From Cellulophaga lytica DSM 7489 (GTDB taxonomy: Bacteria; Bacteroidota; Bacteroidia; Flavobacteriales; Flavobacteriaceae): 64,000 nt of DNA. The stretch is taken from assembly GCF_000190595.1 (NCBI RefSeq), contig NC_015167.1:1229501-1293500 (forward strand), in the 5' to 3' direction. The notes below the pieces were generated by a model, which saw nothing but the letters and a program-made list of their open reading frames with translations, was not told the DNA's origin and did not search any database. A program made the translations under genes and the position numbers. Within the stretch, counting starts at the first letter, position 1. Each line of letters starts with the position of its first letter. This document shows positions 50,878 to 59,959 of the stretch, piece after piece.

Positions 50878-52743
50878 ATGAAAAATCTTTTCTCTAATGT
50901 AAAAGGAGATATTTTTGGTGGTATTACCGCTGGTATAGTTGCTTTACCTTTAGCACTAGCTTTTGGAGTTAGTTCTGGCCTTGGTCCTGCTGCTGGTTTA
51001 TACGGAGCTATTTTTATTAGTTTCTTTGCTGCACTATTTGGCGGTACAAGCACACAAATTTCTGGACCCACAGCACCTATGACGGCTGTAAGTATGGTTG
51101 TAATTGCAAGTATTATTGCTGTTCATGATGGCGATGTAGAAAAAGCACTACCATACATATTATCTGTGTTTATTTTAGCAGGATTAATGCAAATTAGTCT
51201 TGGTTTACTTGGTATGGGTAAATACATAAAATACATTCCCTACCCAGTAGTGTCTGGTTTCATGACTGCAATTGGGGTTATTATATTGGTTACACAAATA
51301 CTACCTGCTATTGGTTATTATCCTAAGGAAGATGAAGATTTAGTAAACCAATTTAAACCGCAAGCAGAAGAAATTATATTGCAAAATATTCTAAAAGAAG
51401 AAGCTGGCGAAGGTATTTTGGTTTTAGATCACTTTGAAGAAACCATAAAAAGAGCCAATACTGTTACAGATGCAGATACACTTAAAGAAGCAAAAACGTT
51501 AGCTGCAAAAGAAGCATCTGGCGTAATAGGTTCTTTAAAAGTACTGCCAAGAGCAATACAATTTATTAGTTGGCTAGAGCTTGCATTAGCAATTGCTACC
51601 ATTGTTATTATTTATGGCTTTAAACGTATTACAACTGCCGTACCAAGTACCTTAGTGGCACTTATAGCTGTTTCTGGAGTAGCATTTATATTTAAACTGC
51701 CATACAGACGAATTGAGGAAATACCTACAGGTATGCCTATGCCTAATATGGCAATATTTACTCAATTTAGCATAACATCTTTAACGCCTTACATTTTTAC
51801 AGCGCTTACCTTAGCGCTATTGGGTGCCATAGATTCTTTACTAACATCTGTTGTTGCAGATAATATGACTAAGACTAAACACAAGCCTAATAAAGAATTA
51901 ATTGGTCAAGGTATTGGTAATACCATTGCAGCAATTTTTAATGGTATACCAGGAGCAGGCGCTACCATACGTACGGTTGTAAATATTAATTCTGGTGGTA
52001 AAACAAAATTATCTGGTATGGTTGCAGGTATAGTTCTTTTAGTTGTATTATTAGCATTAGGACCTATTGCCTCTCAAATACCAGCAGCGGTATTAGCAGG
52101 TATTTTAATTACCGTTGGTATTGGAGTTATGGACTATAAAGGACTAAAAGCTATTCCTAGTTTACCTCGCGATTTAAAAATTGGACCACTTAAAGTAAGC
52201 TCAGAAGTAATAATAATGCTTGTAGTTCTAGTACTATCATCGGTATGGAACTTAGTATATGCTGTAGGTATTGGGCTTGTTATTGCATCATTAATGTTTA
52301 TGAAAAAAATAGGCGATCTTACGGCAGAACGCTCAGATGTTAAATCGCTCTTACAAGAAAAAGCCTGGAAGGACGAAGCTAACTTTCCTGTTAATTTAAA
52401 AGAAGAGGTTTTTATTAAACATATAAAAGGTCCTTTGTTTTTTGGCTCTACTAGTGAATTTCAACAGTTGGCTTCACAAATACCTAGTACGGCAAGTACT
52501 GTAATTATTAGAACCGGAAGAATGCAGTATATGGACCAGTCCGGACTGTATGCAATGGAAGATGTTTTGGTAGATCTTAAAAAAAATAACGTAAACGTAC
52601 TTTTTGTAAATCTATTACAACAACCCAAGTACATGATGGAGCGTATAGACATTATTCCTGACCTAATTCCTGTAGAGCATTTATTCTCTAATTTTGATGA
52701 TGCTGTTGCCTGGGTTAAAGAAAATGTGAAAGACACCTATTAA
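50878..52743 (+). CDS. SulP-family transporter, probable bicarbonate transporter
   Basis: 621 residues from the ATG at 50878; a longer TTG frame is rejected. SulP membrane domain with GGITAGIVALPLALAFGVSSGLGPAAGLYGAIFISFFAALFGGTSTQISGPTAPMT and a C-terminal STAS domain (about 505-610). A hydrophilic insertion of about 75 residues, rich in Glu/Lys (from YYPKEDEDLVNQFKP to VLPRAIQF, about 142-222), lies between membrane segments and has no counterpart in the SulP at 2552. The neighbouring carbonic anhydrase argues for bicarbonate as substrate. Confidence 0.92.
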   Translation: MKNLFSNVKGDIFGGITAGIVALPLALAFGVSSGLGPAAGLYGAIFISFFAALFGGTSTQISGPTAPMTAVSMVVIASIIAVHDGDVEKALPYILSVFILAGLMQISLGLLGMGKYIKYIPYPVVSGFMTAIGVIILVTQILPAIGYYPKEDEDLVNQFKPQAEEIILQNILKEEAGEGILVLDHFEETIKRANTVTDADTLKEAKTLAAKEASGVIGSLKVLPRAIQFISWLELALAIATIVIIYGFKRITTAVPSTLVALIAVSGVAFIFKLPYRRIEEIPTGMPMPNMAIFTQFSITSLTPYIFTALTLALLGAIDSLLTSVVADNMTKTKHKPNKELIGQGIGNTIAAIFNGIPGAGATIRTVVNINSGGKTKLSGMVAGIVLLVVLLALGPIASQIPAAVLAGILITVGIGVMDYKGLKAIPSLPRDLKIGPLKVSSEVIIMLVVLVLSSVWNLVYAVGIGLVIASLMFMKKIGDLTAERSDVKSLLQEKAWKDEANFPVNLKEEVFIKHIKGPLFFGSTSEFQQLASQIPSTASTVIIRTGRMQYMDQSGLYAMEDVLVDLKKNNVNVLFVNLLQQPKYMMERIDIIPDLIPVEHLFSNFDDAVAWVKENVKDTY

Positions 52744-52770
52744 ATGTGACTACAAAACATTAATTAATAC

Positions 52771-52820
52771 AATCCAATACGGGAATAATTGCTAAATTTG
52801 CCGCGTATTGGATTTTTTTG
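52771..52820 (+). terminator. Terminator with pheS promoter in its loop
   Basis: AATCCAATACG (52771-52781) pairs with CGTATTGGATT (52804-52814), followed by TTTTT. The 22-base loop includes TAAATTTG (52793-52800). It ends the SulP transcript just before pheS. Confidence 0.65.
52793..52800 (+). promoter_or_regulatory. -7 element of pheS
   Basis: TAAATTTG matches TAnnTTTG, 25 bases before the pheS ATG. It lies in the loop of the preceding hairpin. Confidence 0.5.
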
Positions 52821-52824
52821 TGTT

Positions 52825-53844
52825 ATGATAGATGAAATAAAAAAACATATTGCATTGGTTAATGAGTTTACCTCAACAGAGCTAGACGCAATAGAAAGTT
52901 TTAGAATAAAATATTTAGGTAAAAAAGGATTGTTAAATGACTTTTTTGCTGAGTTTAAAAATGTGCCAAACGAACAAAAAAAGGAGTTTGGCCAAACTAT
53001 AAATCAGTTAAAAAACGCTGCTACAGAAAAGGTAAACTCTTTAAAAGATGCTTTAGCTAGCACAACGGTTAGCGATAGTGTTTACGGAGATTTAACACGC
53101 CCAGGACAACCAATGTCTATTGGTGCAAGGCATCCAATATCTATAGTAAAAAATCAAATTATAGAGATTTTCTCTAGAATAGGATTTAATGTTTCTGAAG
53201 GCCCAGAGATTGAAGATGACTGGCACAATTTTACTGCACTTAACTTGCCAGAATATCACCCAGCAAGAGATATGCAAGACACCTTTTTTATACAAACCAA
53301 TCCAGATGTTTTGTTGCGCACGCACACCTCATCTGTACAGGTAAGGTATATGGAAGACAACAAGCCACCTATACGTACAATTTCTCCGGGTAGAGTATAC
53401 AGAAACGAAGCAATTTCTGCTCGTTCTCACTGCTTTTTTCACCAAATAGAAGGTTTGTATATAGATAAAGATGTTTCGTTTGCAGATTTAAAGCAAACAT
53501 TACAATTTTTTACGACAGAGCTTTTTGGAAAATCTAAAATTCGTTTGCGTCCATCATATTTTCCATTTACAGAGCCTAGTGCAGAAGTAGATGTGTATTG
53601 GGGACTAGAAACAGAGTCTGACTATAAAATTACCAAAGGAACCGGTTGGTTAGAAATTGGTGGTTGTGGTATGGTAGATCCTAACGTACTTAAAAACTGT
53701 GGTATAGACCCAGAAGAATACTCTGGTTTTGCCTTTGGCGTTGGTATAGACCGTATTGCTATGTTATTACACCAAATTACAGATATTCGTTTATTAAGTG
53801 AAAACGATGTTCGCTTTTTAGAGCAATTTAAAAGTGCCTTGTAA
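52825..53844 (+). CDS. pheS: Phenylalanyl-tRNA synthetase alpha subunit
   Basis: 339 residues from the ATG at 52825; a longer TTG frame runs into the terminator and is rejected. The N-terminal coiled coil (1-85) is followed by class II catalytic motifs: [80 protein letters not shown] and the C-terminal [15 protein letters not shown]. It charges tRNA-Phe together with PheT, which is not encoded in this window. Confidence 0.97.
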   Translation: MIDEIKKHIALVNEFTSTELDAIESFRIKYLGKKGLLNDFFAEFKNVPNEQKKEFGQTINQLKNAATEKVNSLKDALASTTVSDSVYGDLTRPGQPMSIGARHPISIVKNQIIEIFSRIGFNVSEGPEIEDDWHNFTALNLPEYHPARDMQDTFFIQTNPDVLLRTHTSSVQVRYMEDNKPPIRTISPGRVYRNEAISARSHCFFHQIEGLYIDKDVSFADLKQTLQFFTTELFGKSKIRLRPSYFPFTEPSAEVDVYWGLETESDYKITKGTGWLEIGGCGMVDPNVLKNCGIDPEEYSGFAFGVGIDRIAMLLHQITDIRLLSENDVRFLEQFKSAL

Positions 53845-53867
53845 AAACAACTTAAAGCTATAAATAG

Positions 53868-54263
53868 ATGAAAAAAGACATCATAATACCAGTGATTAAA
53901 GATGTACACGTTGCTATTATACACGAGTTTAACAAGGAGTTTTTAGATAAAGAGTGGAATGTTTATGTAATTAACAACAAAACAGAAACCATAGAAATGG
54001 TTTTGGTTGTTTCTAAAGGGTATGATAATGATAGAATAACCTCTACAATGAGACATTCTATTGCTAAGCTAGATGGTAAATCTTATGCTAAAGTAGAAAT
54101 GGTACAAGAAGATGTTTTACAATTAAACAACGAGTTTTTTGTAACTTTTTTTGCTGATAATAAGCTTTTTGAAAAGCGTTTTGTTTTTGAAAAAAATACG
54201 GTTAACGAAGCTAATTTAACTACAATTCCACTTATTGATAAGGACGGAGTTTTAGCAAAATAA
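53868..54263 (+). CDS. Conserved hypothetical cytosolic protein
   Basis: 131 residues, no signal or TM. KDIIIPVIKDVHVAIIHEFNKEFLDKEWNVYVINNKTETIEMVLVVSKGYDNDRITSTMRHSIAKL, then a second half of similar beta/alpha content. Homologues are common in Bacteroidota next to pheS, and look like a small all-in-one alpha/beta domain. The function is unknown. 23 bases after pheS, probably cotranscribed. Confidence 0.8.
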   Translation: MKKDIIIPVIKDVHVAIIHEFNKEFLDKEWNVYVINNKTETIEMVLVVSKGYDNDRITSTMRHSIAKLDGKSYAKVEMVQEDVLQLNNEFFVTFFADNKLFEKRFVFEKNTVNEANLTTIPLIDKDGVLAK

Positions 54264-54279
54264 TAGCCTTAAGGAAACA

Positions 54280-54287
54280 TACATTTG
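54280..54287 (+). promoter_or_regulatory. -7 element upstream of rimK fusion
   Basis: TACATTTG matches TAnnTTTG, 48 bases before the ATG at 54335. Confidence 0.5.
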
Positions 54288-54334
54288 TCAGTTTTTAAGT
54301 TACATTCGCACTTTTTAAAATAAAAATTTTACCT

Positions 54335-55726
54335 ATGGGCAATACTACTAAGTTTGATGAATTACAAGTTATTGGAGGAGAAGAGTGGTGTGTTTTTGAA
54401 GAACTAGGAATACCTGCTATAAAAGCGCGTGTAGACTCTGGCGCAAAAACATCTTCTATACAAGCTAATAATGTAAAAGTTTACAACAAGGGGGTAGAAG
54501 AATGGGTAAAATTTGAGGTAAACCCTATACAAGAAAACAGAAGTGTAACCATTACTTGTGAGGCTCCTTTAGTAGACCGTAGAACGGTAAAAAGTTCTGT
54601 TGGTATTTCTGAGGAACGCTTAGTGGTAAAAACCTCTATTAAATTAGGCAACAATATACATAGTGTAGAGCTTACGCTTGCCAACAGAGACACTATGGAA
54701 TACCGTATGTTATTAGGTCGTGAGGCTATAAACCAACGTTATATTGTTAACCCTGCAGAAAGCTATTGTATGCAAAATTTTTCCGAAGAAGAAATTCAGG
54801 AGAAATACGCTTCTCATATGGCCGAAAAATCGGGTTTAACAATTGCATTATTAGCCAGTAATCCTAATTTATACAGTAACAAAAGAATTATAGAGGCTGG
54901 TGAAGCTAGAGGTCATGAAGTTGTTTTTTTAAATGTGGAAAACGCTTATATGAAACTAGATACAAAATCGCCACAAATACGCTACAGAGGTGGTAATGTT
55001 TTAAATAAGTTTGATGCTGTTATTCCTAGAATTAAGCCATCGGTTACTTTTTATGGTTGCGCATTAATTAGACAGTTTGATAATCTTGGTGTGTATTGTT
55101 TAAACACAGCAGAAGCAATTACACAGTCTAGAGACAAGTTATTTGCCTCTCAGTTATTTTCTAAAAACGATATTGACATTCCTATTACTGGTTTTGCAAA
55201 ATCTCCAATGGACACCAAAGACCTTATACGTATGGTTAATGGGGCTCCGTTAATAATAAAATTATTAGAAAGCACACAAGGTAAAGGTGTTGTTTTAGCA
55301 GAAACAAATAAAGCAGCAGAGAGTGTTATTAATGCATTTAAAAGTGTACAAACAAACATTTTAGTACAAGAGTTTATTAAAGAAGCAAACGGCCAAGACA
55401 TACGTTGTTTTGTGGTAAACGGAAAAGTTGTAGCATCTATGCAGCGCCAAGCTCAAAAAGGAGAATTTAGAGCTAATATTCACCAAGGTGGTGTTGCATC
55501 ATTAATTAAAATAACGTCTGAGGAGCGCAAACTAGCAGTTAAAGCAGCAAAAATATTAAACTTAGCTGTTGCTGGGGTAGATATTATACGCTCTAATAAG
55601 GGCCCTTTATTGCTAGAGGTAAACTCTTCTCCTGGTTTAGAAGGCATAGAGTATGCAACTGGTTTAGATATTGCTAATGTGATGATTAGAGCTATTGAGA
55701 AAAAACTCAACTACACATCTAACTAA
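54335..55726 (+). CDS. rimK: RimB-like zinc-protease domain fused to RimK ATP-grasp ligase
   Basis: 463 residues. The N-terminal part (about 1-140) matches the RimB-type retropepsin-like domain (putative ATP-dependent zinc protease): [69 protein letters not shown]. The C-terminal part (about 165-463) is Rim[49 protein letters not shown] and the ATP-grasp motifs [31 protein letters not shown] and [18 protein letters not shown]. RimK adds Glu to ribosomal protein S6; RimB may trim it. Confidence 0.93.
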   Translation: MGNTTKFDELQVIGGEEWCVFEELGIPAIKARVDSGAKTSSIQANNVKVYNKGVEEWVKFEVNPIQENRSVTITCEAPLVDRRTVKSSVGISEERLVVKTSIKLGNNIHSVELTLANRDTMEYRMLLGREAINQRYIVNPAESYCMQNFSEEEIQEKYASHMAEKSGLTIALLASNPNLYSNKRIIEAGEARGHEVVFLNVENAYMKLDTKSPQIRYRGGNVLNKFDAVIPRIKPSVTFYGCALIRQFDNLGVYCLNTAEAITQSRDKLFASQLFSKNDIDIPITGFAKSPMDTKDLIRMVNGAPLIIKLLESTQGKGVVLAETNKAAESVINAFKSVQTNILVQEFIKEANGQDIRCFVVNGKVVASMQRQAQKGEFRANIHQGGVASLIKITSEERKLAVKAAKILNLAVAGVDIIRSNKGPLLLEVNSSPGLEGIEYATGLDIANVMIRAIEKKLNYTSN

Positions 55727-55763
55727 ATAAAAAAGTCTAGTAAATTTTACTAGACTTTTTTAT
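55727..55763. terminator. Bidirectional terminator
   Basis: AAAAAAGTCTAGTAAAATT... the stem GTCTAGTAAA/TTTACTAGAC is perfect and flanked by A-runs and T-runs. It ends the rimK fusion gene and the convergent CYTH gene. Confidence 0.88.
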
Positions 55764-56237
55764 TTATAAACTCCAATTTTTAAAGGGATTTTTACTTAAC
55801 TGAGAATTATAATATTTAATATCACCAGTAACCTCTTCTCCTAACCAGTTGGGTTTTACAAATTCCTCATCTTCATCCTTTAGCTCAACTTCAGCAACAA
55901 TTAAGCCTTGGTTGTCACTAAAAAATTCATCAACTTCATACAAGTGGTTTGCTACAGTAACATTGTAACGTATTTTATCAATTACACCTTCTTCGCATAA
56001 CTTAAGCAAAGCTTCTGCTTCATTAATTGGTATTTGCTTTTCCCACTCAAACCTAGATGTTCCCGTGCTGTTAGATTTTCCTTTTATGGTTAAAAAACCG
56101 TCATCGCCCTTTATTCTAACCCTAACAGTACGCTCAGGATCTGTATTTAAAAAACCTTGTACTATTCTTTTTTCTGCAATTGATTCAGCTTTAAAAGCAT
56201 CACTCTTTACCAAAAATTTACGTTCTATTTCTACCAT
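55764..56237 (-). CDS. CYTH-domain protein
   Basis: 157 residues. The CYTH signature EIERKFLV (ExExK) at the N terminus, then acidic/basic beta strands: RTVRVRIKGDDGFLTIKGKSNSTGTSRFEWEKQIPI and YEVDEFFSDNQGLIVAEVELKDEDEEF. The CYTH fold binds triphosphates and metal ions (inorganic triphosphatase or adenylate-cyclase type). Start overlaps the upstream gene by one base, so translation is coupled. Confidence 0.93.
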   Translation of the reverse strand: MVEIERKFLVKSDAFKAESIAEKRIVQGFLNTDPERTVRVRIKGDDGFLTIKGKSNSTGTSRFEWEKQIPINEAEALLKLCEEGVIDKIRYNVTVANHLYEVDEFFSDNQGLIVAEVELKDEDEEFVKPNWLGEEVTGDIKYYNSQLSKNPFKNWSL

Positions 56238-56905
56238 TATTCACCTCCTAATTCCTTAATCTTATCAGACTGTATTTTTATAGTGTTTTCTTCATTATTC
56301 CCTAACCAAACCATAGCTTTTGCAATTGTTTCTGGGTGTATTGGTCTGTATTTTTTTAAAGAGCCAATTAATAAAAACTGAAACACCTTAAAAAACTGTT
56401 TTGCCAACCACTCTCCCATTCTTTTTTCATCTCTTTTACCTGCAATTAAAGATGGCTGCAGTATATGCGTTTTGGGTATTTGCAATGCAATTACAGCATC
56501 TTCCATTTGGCCTTTAACCTTATTGTAAAAAACCGAACTAGATGCATTTGCTCCTAAGGCTGATATTACCATATATGTTCCTATTCCATTTTCTCTACAT
56601 AATTTTGCGGCTTGTAATGGTATGCCGTAATCTATTTTTTTATAGGTTTCTTTATCTGGTGTTTTTGCCTTTGTGGTGCCAATACAACAATACACCTCAT
56701 CTGCCGTAAAACTACTTTTGTGTTTTTCTAGATCATGAAGATCTACCAAATACTCATCAATTTTAGCATGTGTAAATCCGCTTAAAGATCTAGAAAATAG
56801 CTTTATTTTTGCATAGGCATTATGTTGAGTTAATAAAGATACCAAAGCACTACCAGTTACACCGGTTGCGCCCAATACAATAGCTGTTTTTTCTTTTGTT
56901 TTCAT
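56237..56905 (-). CDS. NAD(P)-binding protein (HTATIP2/NmrA-like)
   Basis: 222 residues from the ATG at 56905; a TTG one codon upstream is not preferred. The N-terminal Rossmann motif KTAIVLGATGVTGSALVSLL (GATGxxG) and the pattern DEVYCCIGTTKAKTPDKETYKKIDYGIPLQAAKLC, YMVISALGANASSSVFYNKVKGQMEDAV and HILQPSLIAGKRDEKRMGE fit the HTATIP2/Oxidoreductase YtfG-like atypical SDR family. It may be a quinone or sugar-epimerase-like reductase. Confidence 0.88.
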   Translation of the reverse strand: MKTKEKTAIVLGATGVTGSALVSLLTQHNAYAKIKLFSRSLSGFTHAKIDEYLVDLHDLEKHKSSFTADEVYCCIGTTKAKTPDKETYKKIDYGIPLQAAKLCRENGIGTYMVISALGANASSSVFYNKVKGQMEDAVIALQIPKTHILQPSLIAGKRDEKRMGEWLAKQFFKVFQFLLIGSLKKYRPIHPETIAKAMVWLGNNEENTIKIQSDKIKELGGE

Positions 56906-56921
56906 CAACCTAAATATACCG

Positions 56922-56929
56922 TAAATTTG
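56922..56929 (+). promoter_or_regulatory. -7 element overlapping the dinB start region
   Basis: TAAATTTG matches TAnnTTTG. It ends only three bases before the dinB ATG, so transcription would start at or inside the first codons. Confidence 0.4.
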
Positions 56930-56932
56930 TGT

Positions 56933-58030
56933 ATGACCAAGGATTTACCATTACGAAAAATTATTCATGTAGATATGGATGCTTTTTACGCATCTGTAGA
57001 GCAGCTAGATAATCCTGAGCTTATTGGCAAGCCATTGGCTGTTGGTGGTGGTGAAAAAAGAGGTGTGGTTTCTGCCGCTAGTTATGAGGCTCGTAAATTT
57101 GGTGTACGCTCTGCTATGAGTGGCTATATGGCAAAACGTAATTGTCCAGATTTAATTTTTGTACCACCCCGATTTGCAAGATATAAAGAGATATCTCAAA
57201 AAATTAGAGCCATTTTTTATGATTATACAGATTTAGTAGAACCGCTTTCTTTAGACGAGGCTTATTTAGATGTTACTGTAAACAAAAAAGGAAATCCATC
57301 TGCATCTTTACTTGCAAAAGAAATTAGAGAGCGTATATACAATGAGTTAGGATTAACAGCATCTGCAGGCATATCTATAAATAAATTTATTGCAAAAGTT
57401 GCAAGTGATTACAACAAACCAAACGGACAAAAAACAGTTAACCCAGAAGAAGTTTTAGCCTTTTTAGAAGAGTTAGAAATTCGTAAATTTTATGGTGTAG
57501 GTAAGGTTACCGCAGAAAAAATGTACAAAGTGGGTATTTTTACGGGTTTAGACCTTAAAAATAAAAGCTTAGAATTTTTAGAAAAACATTTTGGCAAAAG
57601 TGGTGCCTATTACTACCACGTTGTTAGAGGCATACACAATAGTCCAGTTAAACCAAACCGAATACCAAAATCTGTGGGTGCAGAACGCACTTTTAATGAG
57701 AATTTAAGTAGTGAAATTTTTATGTTAGAGCGATTAGAAAATATTGCTAATGAATTAGAACGCCGACTTAAAAAAAGTAAAATTGCTGGTAAAACAATTA
57801 CTTTAAAAATTAAGTATAGCGATTTTACATTGCAAACAAGAAGCAAAACCATACCTTATTTTATAGCAGATAAAGACCTAATACTAGAAATTGCTAAAGA
57901 ATTACTGTACCAAGAAAAGCTTGAAAACTCTGTTCGTTTATTGGGAATTTCATTAGCTAATTTAAATACTCCAGACAAGAAAAAACCTGAACAAGAAAGT
58001 ATTAGCGTACAGTTAAAGTTCATGTTTTAA
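56933..58030 (+). CDS. dinB: DNA polymerase IV
   Basis: 365 residues from the ATG at 56933; an upstream TTG adds two codons. Y-family motifs: RKIIHVDMDAFYASVEQL (catalytic Asp), RGVVSAASYEARKFGVRSAMSGYMA, DLVEPLSLDEAYLDV (second catalytic Asp/Glu) and the little-finger domain. The C terminus ends ISVQLKFMF, lacking an obvious beta-clamp motif beyond that region. It copies damaged templates without proofreading. Divergent from the NAD(P)-binding gene. Confidence 0.95.
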   Translation: MTKDLPLRKIIHVDMDAFYASVEQLDNPELIGKPLAVGGGEKRGVVSAASYEARKFGVRSAMSGYMAKRNCPDLIFVPPRFARYKEISQKIRAIFYDYTDLVEPLSLDEAYLDVTVNKKGNPSASLLAKEIRERIYNELGLTASAGISINKFIAKVASDYNKPNGQKTVNPEEVLAFLEELEIRKFYGVGKVTAEKMYKVGIFTGLDLKNKSLEFLEKHFGKSGAYYYHVVRGIHNSPVKPNRIPKSVGAERTFNENLSSEIFMLERLENIANELERRLKKSKIAGKTITLKIKYSDFTLQTRSKTIPYFIADKDLILEIAKELLYQEKLENSVRLLGISLANLNTPDKKKPEQESISVQLKFMF

Positions 58031-58087
58031 CTCTCTAATTTACACAAAGTTTAACCTATTTTAACGCTTTAAAAGTAAATAATCTAC

Positions 58088-58095
58088 TAATTTTG
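58088..58095 (+). promoter_or_regulatory. -7 element upstream of peroxiredoxin
   Basis: TAATTTTG matches TAnnTTTG, 37 bases before the ATG at 58132. Confidence 0.5.
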
Positions 58096-58131
58096 TAGGG
58101 TAAATAGATTTTTAATTAAAAATACAATAAT

Positions 58132-58770
58132 ATGGCTAGTTTAAGATTGGGTGATGAAGCACCAGATTTTACTGCAGACAGTTCTGTAGGAACAATAAAT
58201 TTATACGATTATTTAGGTGACAGCTGGGGAATTCTTTTTTCTCATCCAGCAGATTTTACACCAGTTTGTACTACAGAATTAGGTACGGCTGCACAGTTTA
58301 AAGATGAGTTTGACAAGCGTAACGTAAAAATGATTGCATTAAGCGTAGATGGTGCAGCTTCTCATAACGAGTGGATTAAAGACATTAACGAAGTACAAAA
58401 TACTACAGTTACTTTTCCTATAATTGCAGATGAGGACAAAAAAGTATCTACTTTATATGATATGATACACCCTAATGCAGACAACCACTTAACAGTACGT
58501 TCTGTATTTATAATTGGGCCAGATAAAAAAGTGAAATTAACACTTACATACCCTGCATCTACAGGGCGTAATTTTTATGAGTTGTTACGCGTAATAGACT
58601 CTTTACAACTTACTGCAAACCATAAAGTAGCTACACCTGCTAACTGGAAAAATGGTGAAAAAGTAGTTGTTAGTCCGGCTATTGCTACTAGCGATGCAGA
58701 AAAAATATTTTCTAAAGGAGTAGAAGAAATTAAACCTTATTTAAGGATGACACCAGACCCTACTGCCTAA
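58132..58770 (+). CDS. 1-Cys peroxiredoxin (Prx6 type)
   Basis: 212 residues. The active-site motif HPADFTPVCTTELG puts the peroxidatic Cys at 46, and no other Cys is present, defining the 1-Cys Prx6 class. LSVDGAASHNEWIKDINEVQ and FIIGPDKKVKLTLTYPASTGRNFYELLRVIDSLQL are typical. It reduces peroxides using an external thiol. Monocistronic, with its own promoter and terminator. Confidence 0.96.
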   Translation: MASLRLGDEAPDFTADSSVGTINLYDYLGDSWGILFSHPADFTPVCTTELGTAAQFKDEFDKRNVKMIALSVDGAASHNEWIKDINEVQNTTVTFPIIADEDKKVSTLYDMIHPNADNHLTVRSVFIIGPDKKVKLTLTYPASTGRNFYELLRVIDSLQLTANHKVATPANWKNGEKVVVSPAIATSDAEKIFSKGVEEIKPYLRMTPDPTA

Positions 58771-58792
58771 CAAAGTTGTTTGTATAAAACCT

Positions 58793-58833
58793 GGCTCTAG
58801 TAGACGTTTTGTTTACTAGAGCTATTTTTTTGT
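58793..58833 (+). terminator. Terminator of peroxiredoxin
   Basis: GGCTCTAGTAGAC pairs with GTTTACTAGAGCT, with a five-base loop and a run of seven T. Confidence 0.85.
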
Positions 58834-58864
58834 AGTACATTTATCTTCCCTTAATTTTATACTT

Positions 58865-59956
58865 ATGGTAACAGCAGAAGAAAAACTTAGAGAGCGTATT
58901 AAAGAACTCACCTGTTTGTATGACGTTACTTCTATAATTGTTAATTGCGATTATAATGAAATTGAAGTTGGTTTACAAGCCATTGTATCTTGCTTAAAAA
59001 ACGCATGGCAATATATAAATGACACCTATGTTGTGCTTAAAACCGATGAGTACCATATTGAAACTAAAAAAGAATATAAAGACTACGTTTTTTTAACCTC
59101 CGCTATTACGTTATTTAATAAAGAAATTGGGACTATAAAAGTTGGTTACCCATCTAAAAAATATAGTGTTTTAGATTTTCTTGAAGAAGAACAACAACTG
59201 CTAAATAATGTTTGTTTAGAGGTTGGCAACTTACTAGAACGTAAAGAAATTAAGGAAAACGAAATTTTAATTAAAAGGCAAGTAGAACAATCAGACAGGT
59301 TGCGTATACTTGGTGAAATTACAGCAGGTATTGCTCATGAGCTAAATACACCACTTGCTAATATTTTAGGCTTTGCAGAACTTTTAAAAGACCGCACAAA
59401 GCAAGACTCCCAAGCTACTAAAGATTTAGATAAAATTATTAATAGTGCTATTTACTCTAGAGAAGTAGTAAAAAAACTAATGTTTTTTGCTTGTGAAATG
59501 CCTCAACAAAAAAGTTTAGTCAATATTATTCCTATCTGTAAAGAAGCCATAGAACTTTTAAAACCTATACTAAAAACTAAAAATATAACACTTAACTTTA
59601 GTTCTAGTAATAGCAAAATAGCATTAAAAATAGACCGCATACAACTTACCCAAGTGCTATTTAACTTGGTTATAAATGCTATTTATTTTTCTGAAGAAAA
59701 TGGTGTTATTGTATTAGATATAAAAGATAAATCTGCTAGAGTAGAAATACATATAAAAGACCAAGGTACTGGTATAGATACTAATTTGGGTGATAAAATT
59801 TTTGAGCCCTTTTTTACTACCAAACCGGTAGGCGAAGGATCTGGGTTAGGATTAAGCGTAGTACACGGCATTGTTAAAAGTCATAAAGGAAATATAAGCT
59901 TTAGTGCTAATATGCCAAAGGGCACTATATTTACTGTAGCAATTCCTAAATTGTAA
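58865..59956 (+). CDS. Cytosolic sensor histidine kinase
   Basis: 363 residues with no TM segment. The N-terminal ~130 residues form a GAF-like sensor (LTCLYDVTSIIVNCDYNEIEVGLQAIVSCLKNAWQYIN..., then EEEQQLLNNVCLEVGNLLERKEIK). HisKA contains the phosphorylated His158 in GEITAGIAHELNTPLANILGF. HATPase motifs are VLFNLVINAIYFSEENG (N box), IKDQGTGID (G1) and GEGSGLGLSVVHGIVKSHKG (G2). It passes phosphate to the adjacent sigma-54 activator, whose ATG lies three bases past its stop. The sensed signal must be intracellular. Confidence 0.92.
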   Translation: MVTAEEKLRERIKELTCLYDVTSIIVNCDYNEIEVGLQAIVSCLKNAWQYINDTYVVLKTDEYHIETKKEYKDYVFLTSAITLFNKEIGTIKVGYPSKKYSVLDFLEEEQQLLNNVCLEVGNLLERKEIKENEILIKRQVEQSDRLRILGEITAGIAHELNTPLANILGFAELLKDRTKQDSQATKDLDKIINSAIYSREVVKKLMFFACEMPQQKSLVNIIPICKEAIELLKPILKTKNITLNFSSSNSKIALKIDRIQLTQVLFNLVINAIYFSEENGVIVLDIKDKSARVEIHIKDQGTGIDTNLGDKIFEPFFTTKPVGEGSGLGLSVVHGIVKSHKGNISFSANMPKGTIFTVAIPKL

Positions 59957-59959
59957 AAA

